Notes: generated by a model not told the origin, from the sequence alone. Shown: positions 28,369 through 37,577, counted from the stretch's first letter. The stretch is DNA of 56,923 bases from Bacteroidales bacterium (GCA_014800685.1 JAAVFQ010000028.1:1-56923); one strand, 5' to 3'. Program-made: numbers and translations.

Positions 28369-28540
28369 TTGAAAATTAATTTATACTATATTGGAGCAAA
28401 TTTTTTAGTTGATTTCGGCAGGGAGCAAAGAATATAAGCATATTCGACTGAGCGACAAGCCGGAAGCGACAAAAAAGTAGCCGAAGATAGTATGAAAGAT
28501 TTTTAATCTCATATTATCGTTGAATTTTGATACTTACTAT
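28369..28540 (-). repeat. Diverged inverted copy next to copy A
   Basis: Read on the reverse strand, it matches the repeat along most of its length: AATTTTGATACTTACTAT region at the left end (28518-28540), an AAGCATATTCGACTGAGCGAC core, and GAAAATTAAT at the right end. Many substitutions suggest it is older than copy A. The two copies lie tail to tail, filling most of the 398-base gap between the DUF1599 and DoxX-like genes. Confidence 0.6.
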
Positions 28541-28577
28541 GGTGATAGCTGAGGGGGGAGAAGGGGACAGATAACCA

Positions 28578-29123
28578 TTAAGTGAGCTTTATAAGGGCAA
28601 AGAGGGAGTAGTTTATCATGTCCATGTAGTTGGCCTCCACACCCTCTGACATTATTGTTTGTCCGTCGTGATCTTCTATCTCTTTTGTGCGATATAGTTT
28701 TTGAAGAATAATATCAGTGAAACTTGAAACGCGCATTTGCCGCCACGCCTCATCGTAGTCATGATTTTTATTGAGCATAAGGGCCGTAGAGTCAGATATT
28801 TCCTTATCATAAAGCTCAGTGGCACGTTCTGAAGATATTGGCTCCCCGGGACCAAGACTGCACTGTATCAGAGCCATAGCACAATAATTGACTATCCCTA
28901 TGAATTCCGGCCTTATTCCTTCATCTACGCGATGCTCTTTCTTCTCTTCAAGCGAACGTATTCTGCGTGCCTTAATAAATATTTGATCCGTAAGAGATTG
29001 GGGTCTCATCACTCTCCATGATGTCCCGTAATCCTTCATCTTCTTCAGGAATACCTCACGACATTCTTTAATAGCACTCTGAAACTCCCGCGCAGTTCTA
29101 TCCTGTGGTTCTTCTTGTTTCAT
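28578..29123 (-). CDS. DUF1599-family protein with internal duplication
   Basis: A 181-residue soluble protein. Two copies of one module are visible: KKMKDYGTSWRVMRPQSLTD (about 27-46) and NKNHDYDEAWRQMRVSSFTD (about 118-137), each followed by IFIKARRIRSLEE or IILQKLYRTKEIED. This matches the DUF1599 family of Bacteroidota, whose role is unknown. Conserved H/D/E residues suggest a metal or nucleotide site of the MazG-like type, but that is speculation. Confidence 0.75.
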   Translation of the reverse strand: MKQEEPQDRTAREFQSAIKECREVFLKKMKDYGTSWRVMRPQSLTDQIFIKARRIRSLEEKKEHRVDEGIRPEFIGIVNYCAMALIQCSLGPGEPISSERATELYDKEISDSTALMLNKNHDYDEAWRQMRVSSFTDIILQKLYRTKEIEDHDGQTIMSEGVEANYMDMINYSLFALIKLT

Positions 29124-29184
29124 ATTTAATTTTAATTGACTTCTTCGGTCTACAGTGAATTGGGAAAATCGTAGGAGGAGGATG

Positions 29185-29222
29185 AGGGTGTGTCAAAATT
29201 TTGCATTTTTTTGACACACCCT
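29185..29222 (-). terminator. Terminator after the sugar transporter gene
   Basis: Perfect 14-base arms (agggtgtgtcaaaa, 29185-29198; complement 29209-29222) enclose a 10-base loop. It lies 82 bases after the transporter stop on the reverse strand. Confidence 0.75.
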
Positions 29223-29304
29223 TTAAACTCAGTTAGCGAGAGGTGGCGGAATAATTGAAATGTCTTGCCATCTCATCGAAAAATAGTCTTATTTAAGAGT
29301 ATTT

Positions 29305-31155
29305 TTACTTTGATAAGGGTAAAGCATCTTCCGGTGCGCCATAATTTTCTTGAGGCTTTTCAGTCTCCTTTCCCTCTTTAATGAATGTAACGCAGAAGGC
29401 ACCGATAACCAAAGAAATACCGGCAATTATCATCATGACGTATTGAGGAGCAAGTTGACCGGGAGTGCTGAAAAGGCTTAGGATCCAGCCACCAGCCAGT
29501 GCACCCACTATCTGCGGGATGCAGATGGAGCAGTTAAATAGTCCAAGGTAGGAGCCTATATTTCCGCCCTTCAGTGAATTGGTCAGGATTGTGAAAGGCC
29601 ACGCAAGCATCGCCGCCCATGCACATCCTATCAGCAGGAAGGGTATAAAGAGAAGATACTGATTAGTGATAAGGCCGGCTGCGACGAAGCCTATTCCGCC
29701 AAGCACGAGGCTCAATGCGTAAGAGAATTTTCTGCTACTGAATCGAGGAAGCACCACAGCCCACAGCACGGAGCCAATAGCTTGAATCGCAAAGAGAATG
29801 CCCACCCAGTCACCTGCTTGAGAATACTGTTCGGAAGCTGTGTTAAGGTCGATTTTCGTTTCAAAGCGGGCGCTGTTGGCATCGGCTATCATGTGGGTCT
29901 CTGCATCTTCCACCACAATTTTGCCTGTATTGTTGTCATGAGCCACAATGGCAGCCTGAGTGAGACGGAAACCACCTTTAATCTGGCTGAGATAGCTCTT
30001 TATATAAGCCTGTCCGCTAACCTCTACAGGTTCTCCATTTATGCTTATTCTGTCGGAGGGTTGTGCAAAAGGCTTTCCAAATGTTGCCTTCGGCTGACCG
30101 TTCGATCCAAATTCTACTTTATGATTCTGCACGATAGTGTCAGAACCATTAATTACTACATTATTAGCTGCGTAGAACTTGCCGCCGATTTCCACACCCT
30201 CTATCAGCGCCTGACCATTCTCTACAATGGGTACGGTATCATTGATAAGAAGATATTTATCGGCATAAACCTGATTACCGTCGGAGATTCCCACGACCTT
30301 CTCTATTTCAGGCGCGTTAAAGGCTTTTTTGGCAACCGTGCCGGTTGTGTAGGTCCACATAAAGAGAAAAGCAAACCAGCAGAAGAACTGTACGAGCCCT
30401 ACAGTCCAAAAAGTAGCGGGTGCCTTAACGAGAAGTTTAATAAGATTTGTCTTCTCTTTAGGAGCCGATGAGTCTTTCTCTTCGATTCCGTTATATTCAT
30501 TATACAGCTTTGGAGGCCACTCTTTGATTTTGGCGAGAGAATAAAGCACACAAAGTAGCAATATGGCAGCTCCCAGATAGAAAGACCATATCACGGTTTG
30601 AGGCACTACGCCTTGTGGTGCCGTGCTCTTAAGTCCGAACCATGCGAGGCAAAAGGGGAAAATGAAGCCAATGATGGAGCCGGCATTGCAGAGGAAACTC
30701 TGAATGGAATAGGCCAGTCCCTTCTGCTTCTCATTCACCATGTCGCCCACAAGCATTTTGAAGGGCTGCATAGCCATATTGATAGACGTATCAAGAAGCA
30801 TAAGAGCCACGAGTCCTACGAGAATAGCGCTTGAAACTGTCAGGCCGAAACTACCTGCATTTGGCAAGAGACACATGACAAGCACCGCTACGAGCGCCCC
30901 TACAATCAGATATGGCAGGCGACGTCCGAATCGGTTCCAGGTTTTGTCGGAGGCAGCTCCGACAAGTGGTTGCACTATCAGACCCATCAAGGGAGGTAGA
31001 ATCCAGAAATAACTCAAATCGTGGGGGTCTGCGCCTATTGTGGCGAAGATTCTTGACACGTTTGCGCTCTGGAGTGCGTAGGCTATCTGCACGCCGAAGA
31101 ATCCGAAACTCAGATTCCATAATTTCCAGAAGCTTAAATCAGGCTTGGTTTTCAT
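29305..31155 (-). CDS. MFS sugar transporter (GPH/SLC45-like) with large loop insertion
   Basis: A 616-residue permease. The start LWNLSFGFFGVQIAYALQSANVSRIF and GAASDKTWNRFGRRLPYLIVGA mark glycoside or disaccharide transporters of the SLC45/GPH type. Twelve helices are present, but between the seventh and eighth (about residues 275-445) lies a roughly 165-residue hydrophilic, beta-rich insertion with repeated GG/NGQ turns. Relatives usually have a short loop here before 'DWVGVLFA'. The loop should be periplasmic. The gene follows nfo by 40 bases and may be cotranscribed. Disaccharide uptake is the likely role. Confidence 0.8.
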   Translation of the reverse strand: MKTKPDLSFWKLWNLSFGFFGVQIAYALQSANVSRIFATIGADPHDLSYFWILPPLMGLIVQPLVGAASDKTWNRFGRRLPYLIVGALVAVLVMCLLPNAGSFGLTVSSAILVGLVALMLLDTSINMAMQPFKMLVGDMVNEKQKGLAYSIQSFLCNAGSIIGFIFPFCLAWFGLKSTAPQGVVPQTVIWSFYLGAAILLLCVLYSLAKIKEWPPKLYNEYNGIEEKDSSAPKEKTNLIKLLVKAPATFWTVGLVQFFCWFAFLFMWTYTTGTVAKKAFNAPEIEKVVGISDGNQVYADKYLLINDTVPIVENGQALIEGVEIGGKFYAANNVVINGSDTIVQNHKVEFGSNGQPKATFGKPFAQPSDRISINGEPVEVSGQAYIKSYLSQIKGGFRLTQAAIVAHDNNTGKIVVEDAETHMIADANSARFETKIDLNTASEQYSQAGDWVGILFAIQAIGSVLWAVVLPRFSSRKFSYALSLVLGGIGFVAAGLITNQYLLFIPFLLIGCAWAAMLAWPFTILTNSLKGGNIGSYLGLFNCSICIPQIVGALAGGWILSLFSTPGQLAPQYVMMIIAGISLVIGAFCVTFIKEGKETEKPQENYGAPEDALPLSK

Positions 31156-31195
31156 ATTGCAATGTTGTTTTTTCTAATCAGTGAGTTAGTGCTGC

Positions 31196-32041
31196 TCATT
31201 TTGCCGCCTCTTCTCGCAGCCATTTGATTTCTTCAGGCCAGAGGTCGGTGTCAGGGGTTTCCAGTATCAAGGGGATGCCGTCAAATCGTGGGTCTGCCAT
31301 AAGCCGACTGAAGAAGTCTCTTCCTAAGGTGCCCTCTCCGATAGAGGCATGCCGGTCCACTCTGGAGGCGAGTTCCTTTTTATCGTCATTCAGATGCATA
31401 CCTCTGAGATATTCAAAGCCGATGATTGAGTCAAAATCATTCCATGTCTTTTCATATCCTTCCGCGGAGGCAAGATCGTATCCGGCAGAATAGGCGTGGC
31501 AGGTGTCTATGCAGACTCCCACACGTGTCTTATCTTCTATCTTTGAGATAATGTGGGCCAGCTGTTCGAATGAATAGCCGAGATTAGACCCCTGGCCGGC
31601 TGTATTTTCCAGAACCGCTGTAACTCCAGATGATTTTTCCAGGGCCATGTTGAGAGACTCTGCTATTCTGTCAAGACAATCTATCTCGGAAAGCTCATTA
31701 AGATGACTGCCGGGATGAAAATTAAGCATAGTCAACCCAAGGCTCATGCATCTGTCCAGTTCATCCTGAAAGGATTTTCTTGACATGGCAAGTTTTTTAG
31801 CATCAGGGCTTCCGAGATTTATAAGGAAATTATCATGAGGGAGAATCATGGCCGGTGTGAAACCGAATTTTTCACAGTTAGCTTTGAAAGCATCTGCTGT
31901 TTCGGGTGAGATTTCTTTAGATGACCAGCGGTTGCTGAACCCAGTGAAAAGCGCAAAGGCATTTCCTCCTATTTCATGCGCTCTGACAGGGGCATTTTCT
32001 ACACCCCCGGATATGCTGACATGTGCTCCTATATATTTCAT
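31196..32041 (-). CDS. nfo: Endonuclease IV
   Basis: A 281-residue AP endonuclease of base-excision repair. It cuts at abasic sites with a trinuclear zinc centre. [15 protein letters not shown] at the start, [67 protein letters not shown] and PLILETP carry the ligands and are all present. Length is normal. A reverse-strand TACCTTTG at 32211-32218 may be its distant -7 box. Confidence 0.95.
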   Translation of the reverse strand: MKYIGAHVSISGGVENAPVRAHEIGGNAFALFTGFSNRWSSKEISPETADAFKANCEKFGFTPAMILPHDNFLINLGSPDAKKLAMSRKSFQDELDRCMSLGLTMLNFHPGSHLNELSEIDCLDRIAESLNMALEKSSGVTAVLENTAGQGSNLGYSFEQLAHIISKIEDKTRVGVCIDTCHAYSAGYDLASAEGYEKTWNDFDSIIGFEYLRGMHLNDDKKELASRVDRHASIGEGTLGRDFFSRLMADPRFDGIPLILETPDTDLWPEEIKWLREEAAK

Positions 32042-32329
32042 TTATTAGTGATTTTTTCGTATCTGATGTATATATGGTCAGACATAAGACGCTAATCTAT
32101 AAGAGCATAAAAGCTATTTTGCAGAATACAGGACTCCCTCCTATGAGTCCTGCTTCTTCATGCTTATTTCTTAATTAATGATTTGCGTCAATATAATCCA
32201 CAAAGGTAACAAAAATTTTTGTTTTTTATCCTATTTAGTTAAATGAATTTTTGCATGAATGGGTGAGATGTGAAATATTTTGAGTAACTTTATGCCCTCA
32301 AATGGAAGGACCAGAAGTTCTAATAGAGT

Positions 32330-33115
32330 ATGGAAAGAATCTCAAAGACTAAAATAGCGCGTCTCTCTGCCCTGGATAAAAAGAAAATGAGAGAGAAAAC
32401 CGGTCTCTTTTCCGTGGAGGGGACAAAGGCGGTATGCGATATGCTCGAAGGTGATTTCAGCCTCCGATACATTGTGGCATCTTCTCAATGGTGGCAAGCA
32501 AGGGGCAATTCTTTGTCTTTACCATCTCATGCAAAATCTTACGAGGCTACATCGGAGGATATGAAAAAGCTATCTCTACTCTCTACACCTTCGGACGTAA
32601 TTGCCTATTTTTCTTTTTCGGAAGAAAATGATATCCCAAAACCGGATTTTGATTCACTAATCCTCATGCTTGACGGCATTCAGGATCCAGGAAATCTCGG
32701 CACTATTATTCGGACGGCTGATTGGTTCGGAATTAAGACTATATATGCATCTTATGATACTGTAGATGTCTATAACCCAAAAACTGTTATGGCTACTATG
32801 GGTTCGCTGGCAAGAGTAAAAGTGAAATATTGCGAGCTGAAGGATATTATTGCTATGGGAGATTCACTCCCGGTATATGGCACCTTGCTTGAAGGAAAAA
32901 ACATATACCAAAGCCATTTGAACCCTAAAGGTTTTCTAATTATGGGAAATGAGGGAAAGGGACTCTCAGCTGGGATCAGAAGCCTTGTGACCGACCCACT
33001 CTTAATCCCACCTGTCTCAAAATCCTCTCATCCGGAGTCGCTTAACGTCGGGGTGGCTACTGCTATTGCACTTTCTGAATTTTTCAGACCGATTCTTAAA
33101 TTAGAACATAAGTAA
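32330..33115 (+). CDS. SpoU-family rRNA/tRNA 2'-O-methyltransferase
   Basis: A 261-residue SPOUT methyltransferase, similar to RlmB/TrmH. Residues 1-95 form the substrate-binding domain. The SAM-binding knot has the three motifs LMLDGIQDPGNLGTIIRTAD, FLIMGNEGKGLS and ESLNVGVATAIALSEF. The target is probably 23S rRNA, but which nucleotide is unclear. Its stop codon lies inside a repeat-family fragment shared with the radA start. Confidence 0.88.
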   Translation: MERISKTKIARLSALDKKKMREKTGLFSVEGTKAVCDMLEGDFSLRYIVASSQWWQARGNSLSLPSHAKSYEATSEDMKKLSLLSTPSDVIAYFSFSEENDIPKPDFDSLILMLDGIQDPGNLGTIIRTADWFGIKTIYASYDTVDVYNPKTVMATMGSLARVKVKYCELKDIIAMGDSLPVYGTLLEGKNIYQSHLNPKGFLIMGNEGKGLSAGIRSLVTDPLLIPPVSKSSHPESLNVGVATAIALSEFFRPILKLEHK

Positions 33116-33135
33116 GTTCTAAAATAATACGATAT
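33109..33135 (+). repeat. Left-end repeat fragment spanning the rlmB-like/radA junction
   Basis: TAAGTAAGTTCTAAAATAATACGATAT follows the consensus left end closely. It supplies the stop codon of the methyltransferase gene (33113-33115) and abuts or includes the radA ATG at 33134. Confidence 0.6.
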
Positions 33136-34492
33136 GGCTAAACTGAAAACGGTATATGTCTGCTCTAACTGTGGTTATGATTCTGCTAAGTGGCTTGGTC
33201 AGTGTCCCTCATGTCATGAATGGAACACTTTTGCTGAGGAGAAGATTCCCCAGAAGGGGAAAGGGCTGTCTCTTAACGGCGGCAGCCAGAGCCAGCCGAT
33301 AAAGCTTACGGAAATTCAGCCGCTTGAAGAGCCGCGAATCCATCTTCCCAGCGAAGAGCTTAACCGTGTGCTCGGTGGGGGACTTGTGGCCGGAAGTCTT
33401 ACTCTTCTCGGTGGTGAGCCGGGTATCGGTAAGTCTACGCTGCTTCTTCAAAACATTCTTTCTATAAGACAACGCAGAATACTTTATATATCAGGCGAAG
33501 AGAGCGCAACGCAGTTGAAACTTCGTGCCGATCGACTCGGAAAGGTATCGGAAAATACTCTTATTCTTTGTGAAACATCGCTCGATAGAATACTCACCCA
33601 TATAGAAAAAGTAAAGCCGGGAATAGTAGTGGTCGACTCTATTCAGACTATCTATAATCCGGAACTTGAATCGGCCGCAGGAAGCGTTTCTCAAGTGAGA
33701 GAGTGCGCCACTGCTCTTCTCAGGTATGCGAAAGAGAGTGGTGTGCCGGTTATTCTTGTGGGCCATATCAATAAGGAGGGCGTCATAGCGGGGCCTAAGG
33801 TGCTCGAACATATTGTAGACACTGTGCTTCAGTTTGAAGGTGACCGACAGTATCTCTACCGCCTTCTCAGAAGTATAAAGAATCGATTTGGCTCCACATC
33901 AGAGATTGGCATCTATGAAATGGTTGAAAAAGGACTTCGTGAAGTGGCTAATCCTTCTGAAATGCTGCTCTCTGACAATAGGGAAGAGGAAATGTCAGGT
34001 ATCGCCATCGGAGTGACACTGGAAGGAATAAGACCATTTCTCGTAGAAGTGCAGGCGCTCGTCTCGTCAGCAGCCTATGGCACTCCGCAGAGAAGCGTGA
34101 CCGGTTTTGACCAGCGAAGACTAAATATGCTCCTCGCAGTGCTCGAAAAGAGAGCTAAATTCAGATTAGGACAGAAAGACGTCTTTTTGAACATTGCCGG
34201 AGGCATAAAGGTCTCTGATCCCTCTCTTGACCTTGCTGTGGTTGCCTCTGTCATGTCTTCCAACTTCGATATTCCTCTCCCTTCAGACGTTGTTATGGCC
34301 GGCGAAGTAGGCCTTTCAGGCGAGATTAGAACTGTAACTCGCATTGAGCACCGTGTGGCCGAAGCAGAAAAATTAGGGTTCAGGAGAATATATGTGCCTA
34401 AAGGAAATCTTAAAGGAGTCTCAAGAAAATTTAAGATTGAGATAAAGGAAGTCGGAAAGATTGAAGAACTTCTTGCCTCTCTCTTCAGCTGA
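33134..34492 (+). CDS. radA: DNA repair protein RadA
   Basis: A 452-residue RecA-like helicase used in branch migration during recombination. It has a four-cysteine zinc finger (C10, C13, C24, C27), Walker A GGEPGIGKST, VVDSIQTIYNPELESAAGSVSQVREC, the RadA-specific KNRFGSTSEIG and a C-terminal Lon-like domain (GGIKVSDPSLDLAV). Length is normal. It follows the methyltransferase gene by 18 bases and is ended by the terminator shared with the urease operon. Confidence 0.96.
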   Translation: MAKLKTVYVCSNCGYDSAKWLGQCPSCHEWNTFAEEKIPQKGKGLSLNGGSQSQPIKLTEIQPLEEPRIHLPSEELNRVLGGGLVAGSLTLLGGEPGIGKSTLLLQNILSIRQRRILYISGEESATQLKLRADRLGKVSENTLILCETSLDRILTHIEKVKPGIVVVDSIQTIYNPELESAAGSVSQVRECATALLRYAKESGVPVILVGHINKEGVIAGPKVLEHIVDTVLQFEGDRQYLYRLLRSIKNRFGSTSEIGIYEMVEKGLREVANPSEMLLSDNREEEMSGIAIGVTLEGIRPFLVEVQALVSSAAYGTPQRSVTGFDQRRLNMLLAVLEKRAKFRLGQKDVFLNIAGGIKVSDPSLDLAVVASVMSSNFDIPLPSDVVMAGEVGLSGEIRTVTRIEHRVAEAEKLGFRRIYVPKGNLKGVSRKFKIEIKEVGKIEELLASLFS

Positions 34493-34521
34493 GTGTTTCA
34501 AGCATCGTTTAATTGAGATAA

Positions 34522-34547
34522 TTAAGTATTTAAAATTAAACGATATT
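34522..34547 (+). repeat. Short left-end fragment of the repeat family
   Basis: TTAAGTATTTAAAATTAAACGATATT resembles the left end of full copies. The preceding bases (atcgtttaatt, 34504-34514) read as the same motif in the other direction. This is a short match and could be partly chance. Confidence 0.35.
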
Positions 34548-34564
34548 TTCAATAGTTTCTTAAA

Positions 34565-34604
34565 AAGGGGATATGCCGTAGAATCAAAACTGGCATATCC
34601 CCTT
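34565..34604. terminator. Bidirectional terminator between radA and the urea channel gene
   Basis: Perfect 13-base arms (aaggggatatgcc, 34565-34577; complement 34592-34604) with a 14-base loop lie between convergent genes. A/T runs on each side suit both strands. Confidence 0.85.
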
Positions 34605-34628
34605 AAAATAATATGTATGAGTCAGATC

Positions 34629-35606
34629 TTATTTCTTGCTCCAGGAAGAATGGTCCGGTTTCTCCTCCACGTCCATTTTATAGAGAGGAAGAAGGAATAG
34701 CCATGTAGTGATGCAGAAGGGTCCGGTAAGAGTCGGAATGCCAAATGGCTCCATAAGAGAATTCATTCCGGCCTGAATGAAAAAGGTAACTATAATACCC
34801 GCCAGGGCCCATAATGCAGATTTCCAGTTAGGCTTGTAGAAGGTCATACCGAGAGCAATGCCCGTAAGGACAGGGCTGAATCCATAAAGACCTGCCGAGA
34901 TGGACGTAGAATCTGCCCCAAAAAGAAAAGCGAGTGCGAGTGCTATTGCAGACCCGATTCCGGCCCATAGGGCTGCCCAACGGCTACACAGTGCCAGACC
35001 GATGAGAAATAGGAGGCCGGTCACCCATGAGTTGACAAGAAATACCTGTGAAACACCCTTAAGCCAATATTCTATAATATCCTGAAAATCGGGAGTGGCC
35101 ACAGCATCTGAGAAGGAGGATTCAAGGGTGGGCACAGAGAGACCATATTCAGGCAAACCGTGAAGTGTCTTAGCGCATAAAAGAAAGAGCCAGGTCATGA
35201 ATACAAAGGGAAAGGTAAGGGAATTTACTTTCCATGGCGCCATTACGTTGTTAAACCCTTTGCGCACCCATGTCGTGGTCATTGCACAAATTATCAGTGC
35301 CACCCACATCAACCATGTATCGTCAAAAAACGTAGGGAAGGCGCAGCCGACAAGTATGCCGTTAAACCCCCACAGACCATTTTGCCCATCCTCAGAATCA
35401 ATACCCATCAGCATTCCTGAGAGTGTGGAGGCTATCAATCCCACCAGAGCACCCCAAGCTACCTGTGGCGTTCCTCCGGCAAAGGAGCCCCAGAAGATTC
35501 CTGCAAGTATGAGAAGTCCTGTCCATGCGCTATCTTGAAACATAACCTGACCTACTCCTCTCAGCAGTGACCTCGTCAATGTGCTTAATTTGCTTAAATC
35601 ATTCAT
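34629..35606 (-). CDS. Urea channel (UT family)
   Basis: A 325-residue membrane protein of the urea transporter (UT/Yut) family, which lets urea cross the inner membrane down its gradient. The repeated halves (GLIASTLSGMLMGIDSEDGQNGLWGFNGILVGCA and GADSTSISAGLYGFSPVLTGIALG) show the family's inverted duplication and 'GLYGFNxxL' signature. It ends the urease operon, 55 bases after ureD, which ties uptake to hydrolysis. Confidence 0.9.
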   Translation of the reverse strand: MNDLSKLSTLTRSLLRGVGQVMFQDSAWTGLLILAGIFWGSFAGGTPQVAWGALVGLIASTLSGMLMGIDSEDGQNGLWGFNGILVGCAFPTFFDDTWLMWVALIICAMTTTWVRKGFNNVMAPWKVNSLTFPFVFMTWLFLLCAKTLHGLPEYGLSVPTLESSFSDAVATPDFQDIIEYWLKGVSQVFLVNSWVTGLLFLIGLALCSRWAALWAGIGSAIALALAFLFGADSTSISAGLYGFSPVLTGIALGMTFYKPNWKSALWALAGIIVTFFIQAGMNSLMEPFGIPTLTGPFCITTWLFLLPLYKMDVEEKPDHSSWSKK

Positions 35607-35661
35607 AATATAAATCTTTAAAGGTTTCTAAAACACTTCAACAGTGAGCAGAAAAAGCCTT

Positions 35662-36618
35662 CTATCTCCACGGGAACTCCGGAGGGATAGGTACTCCTTT
35701 GACTGCCATACGCACTTTCGAGCAGAAGTCACGGACTATCTTCTTCACCGGTCCCGGCTCCATGCCGAGTACTTTGAAAAGAAGACCGGCACCGTTGGGA
35801 AGATGAGACACTCCCGCTGCGATGTGATTCTTTTTATCTATAAATGCCTCAGTTGCATCATAAATCTTCTTAGCGGTATCTTCCGGAGTCATAACCACTA
35901 CGTTAGCAAAGACGTCGTATTCACCCATGCATCCGGCATTTCGGAGCTGATTCTCCTTGGGCGCGATTATGAATTTTTCGCGGAAGAGGGGAGTGCCGTC
36001 AGGACGTAGCCCATTGGTGCATACCGAGAGAATATCATATTTGAAAACCTCATTGTTATGATGCTTTCTTCCGGGCATATAGATTTCAGAATAAAATGCA
36101 GTGGCCGAAGGGTGCACAGTCATTTGAGTGTCGCAGATAAATCTGGTGTTCTCGCATGGGATAATAGGCTCAGGCAAAAACTCCAGATAGCCACCCTCTT
36201 CTACATCAATATGCTGTATCATGCCTGAATAATTATATTTCATTCGGGCAAGTTTGGTGGAAGCTCCTGTGGAGACAAATGCCATAGCATCCTTCTTGAC
36301 AGTTATGTTTTGTCGATATCTGTCGCCATCCACATTCGGGCCGCCTGAAGAGAGAATATATACACACGGCATCCCGGGAAGCTCTTCATCAAAATAGAGT
36401 TCCTGCTGCACTATTAGAGGAGCACGGCGGTCAAGTTCCCTCAGAATTGACTTTCCATCTTTATCCAGCTCAAAACCCAGATTGAGGTAGCCACGCTTGC
36501 CGGGACACCCTACGTATACAGCCTTTGGCTCTTCAAGATATGGGGCCATCTCGCGTGCATGTGAGAAATCAACCTCCGGGGAATCACTGAATTCTCTTTT
36601 CAGATCGGTTTTAAACAT
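35662..36618 (-). CDS. ureD: Urease accessory protein UreD
   Basis: A 318-residue scaffold protein that binds apo-urease and, with UreF and UreG, delivers nickel. YILSSGGPNVDGDRYRQNI, AFVSTGASTKLARMKYNYSG, EGGYLEFLPEPIIPCENTRF and EIYMPGRKHHNNEVF match conserved UreD/UreH blocks. It is longer than average (about 270). It follows ureG after a gap of 185 bases that contains an internally deleted repeat copy. Confidence 0.92.
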   Translation of the reverse strand: MFKTDLKREFSDSPEVDFSHAREMAPYLEEPKAVYVGCPGKRGYLNLGFELDKDGKSILRELDRRAPLIVQQELYFDEELPGMPCVYILSSGGPNVDGDRYRQNITVKKDAMAFVSTGASTKLARMKYNYSGMIQHIDVEEGGYLEFLPEPIIPCENTRFICDTQMTVHPSATAFYSEIYMPGRKHHNNEVFKYDILSVCTNGLRPDGTPLFREKFIIAPKENQLRNAGCMGEYDVFANVVVMTPEDTAKKIYDATEAFIDKKNHIAAGVSHLPNGAGLLFKVLGMEPGPVKKIVRDFCSKVRMAVKGVPIPPEFPWR

Positions 36619-36691
36619 AGCTTTCAGGATATGGTGGAATTATTTAAGTAAGCCATTAAATTTTCAGAGCATAAAATAGAGCTTTATTTCA

Positions 36692-36762
36692 AAGTAAGTA
36701 ATAGAGTGAGAAAAATTAATGTATTCATCTCTCACGTATAGTTTAATTTTTAGAACTTACTT
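36692..36762 (-). repeat. Internally deleted 71-bp copy E inside the urease operon
   Basis: On the reverse strand the left arm (AAGTAAGTTCTAAAAATTAAAC... to TGAGA, ending at 36762) is joined directly to the right arm (TACATTAATTTTTCTCACT...), with about 110 central bases missing. The two arms still fold into a hairpin. It lies between ureG and ureD. Confidence 0.75.
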
Positions 36763-36803
36763 TTTAGTGCTATGGGACTTACTTAAAAAACTTACTAATT
36801 ATA

Positions 36804-37418
36804 TTACTTGTCGAAGAGAGCCATCTTATGAATGAGCTCGATTAGTTCGTCCACACCTTCTCCCGTAAGAGAATTGGTGAAGACAAATGGTTTTCCGGGA
36901 CGCATGAGCTTGCTATCATGATCCATCACCTCAAGAGATGCTCCTACGTAGGGCGCAAGGTCAGTCTTATTGATGACCAGAATGTCACTGTGGGAGATGC
37001 CGGGACCATCTTTGCGAGGTATCTTGTCGCCGGCAGCCACATCTATAACGTAGATGAAAAAGTCCACAAGAGCAGGAGAGAACGTCAAGGTAAGATTGTC
37101 GCCACCGGATTCGATAAACACTATGTCTGCATCCGGAAATTTTGCTTCCATCTCTTCTACGGCTGCTATATTCATTGAAGGGTCTTCTCGAACTGCGGTG
37201 TGAGGACACGCTCCTGTTTCCACACCGATAATTCTGTCTTCCATCAGGATGCCCTTAAGAGTTTTTCTTACGTGCTTTGCATCTTCTGTAGTGACGATAT
37301 CGTTGGTAATGATAAGTACCTTAAGACCTTTCTCTATAAGGCGCGGAGTGATTGCCTCAATTAGTGCCGTTTTGCCCGAACCGACCGGCCCTCCGATGCC
37401 TATTCTGCATGTACTCAT
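36804..37418 (-). CDS. ureG: Urease accessory GTPase UreG
   Basis: A 204-residue SIMIBI-class GTPase that carries nickel to urease. The P loop GGPVGSGKT spans residues 9-17 (K16), followed by [27 protein letters not shown] (the Cys-Pro-His nickel site), [15 protein letters not shown] and [11 protein letters not shown]. Length is normal. It lies between ureF and ureD, flanked on both sides by repeat-family sequence. Confidence 0.96.
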   Translation of the reverse strand: MSTCRIGIGGPVGSGKTALIEAITPRLIEKGLKVLIITNDIVTTEDAKHVRKTLKGILMEDRIIGVETGACPHTAVREDPSMNIAAVEEMEAKFPDADIVFIESGGDNLTLTFSPALVDFFIYVIDVAAGDKIPRKDGPGISHSDILVINKTDLAPYVGASLEVMDHDSKLMRPGKPFVFTNSLTGEGVDELIELIHKMALFDK

Positions 37419-37445
37419 ATTAAATGTTATGTCTTATTTGGTTAT

Positions 37446-37500
37446 TAATTGAGTTCTAATAATTAAGCGATTTACGTGAGATGAGAACTTGTGTGATGTC
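37446..37500 (+). repeat. Degenerate left-end repeat fragment between ureF and ureG
   Basis: TTAATTGAGTTCTAATAATTAAGCGATTTACGTGAGATGAGAACTTGTGTG can be aligned to the left third of full copy B (TAAGTAAGTTCTAAAAATTAAACGAT..GTGAGATGAAAAC), with scattered differences. Confidence 0.5.
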
Positions 37501-37577
37501 CATACTTATCCGCTCAGAAAAAGTAGGAGGTTGGCACGTTAGTTTTCCTCCCTTAAAGTATGCTTGAATCACGCATA

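Noticed and set aside
28213-28437. A 74-codon forward open frame
   Set aside because: It lies inside the repeat pair; other copies do not keep the frame open, so it is not a gene.
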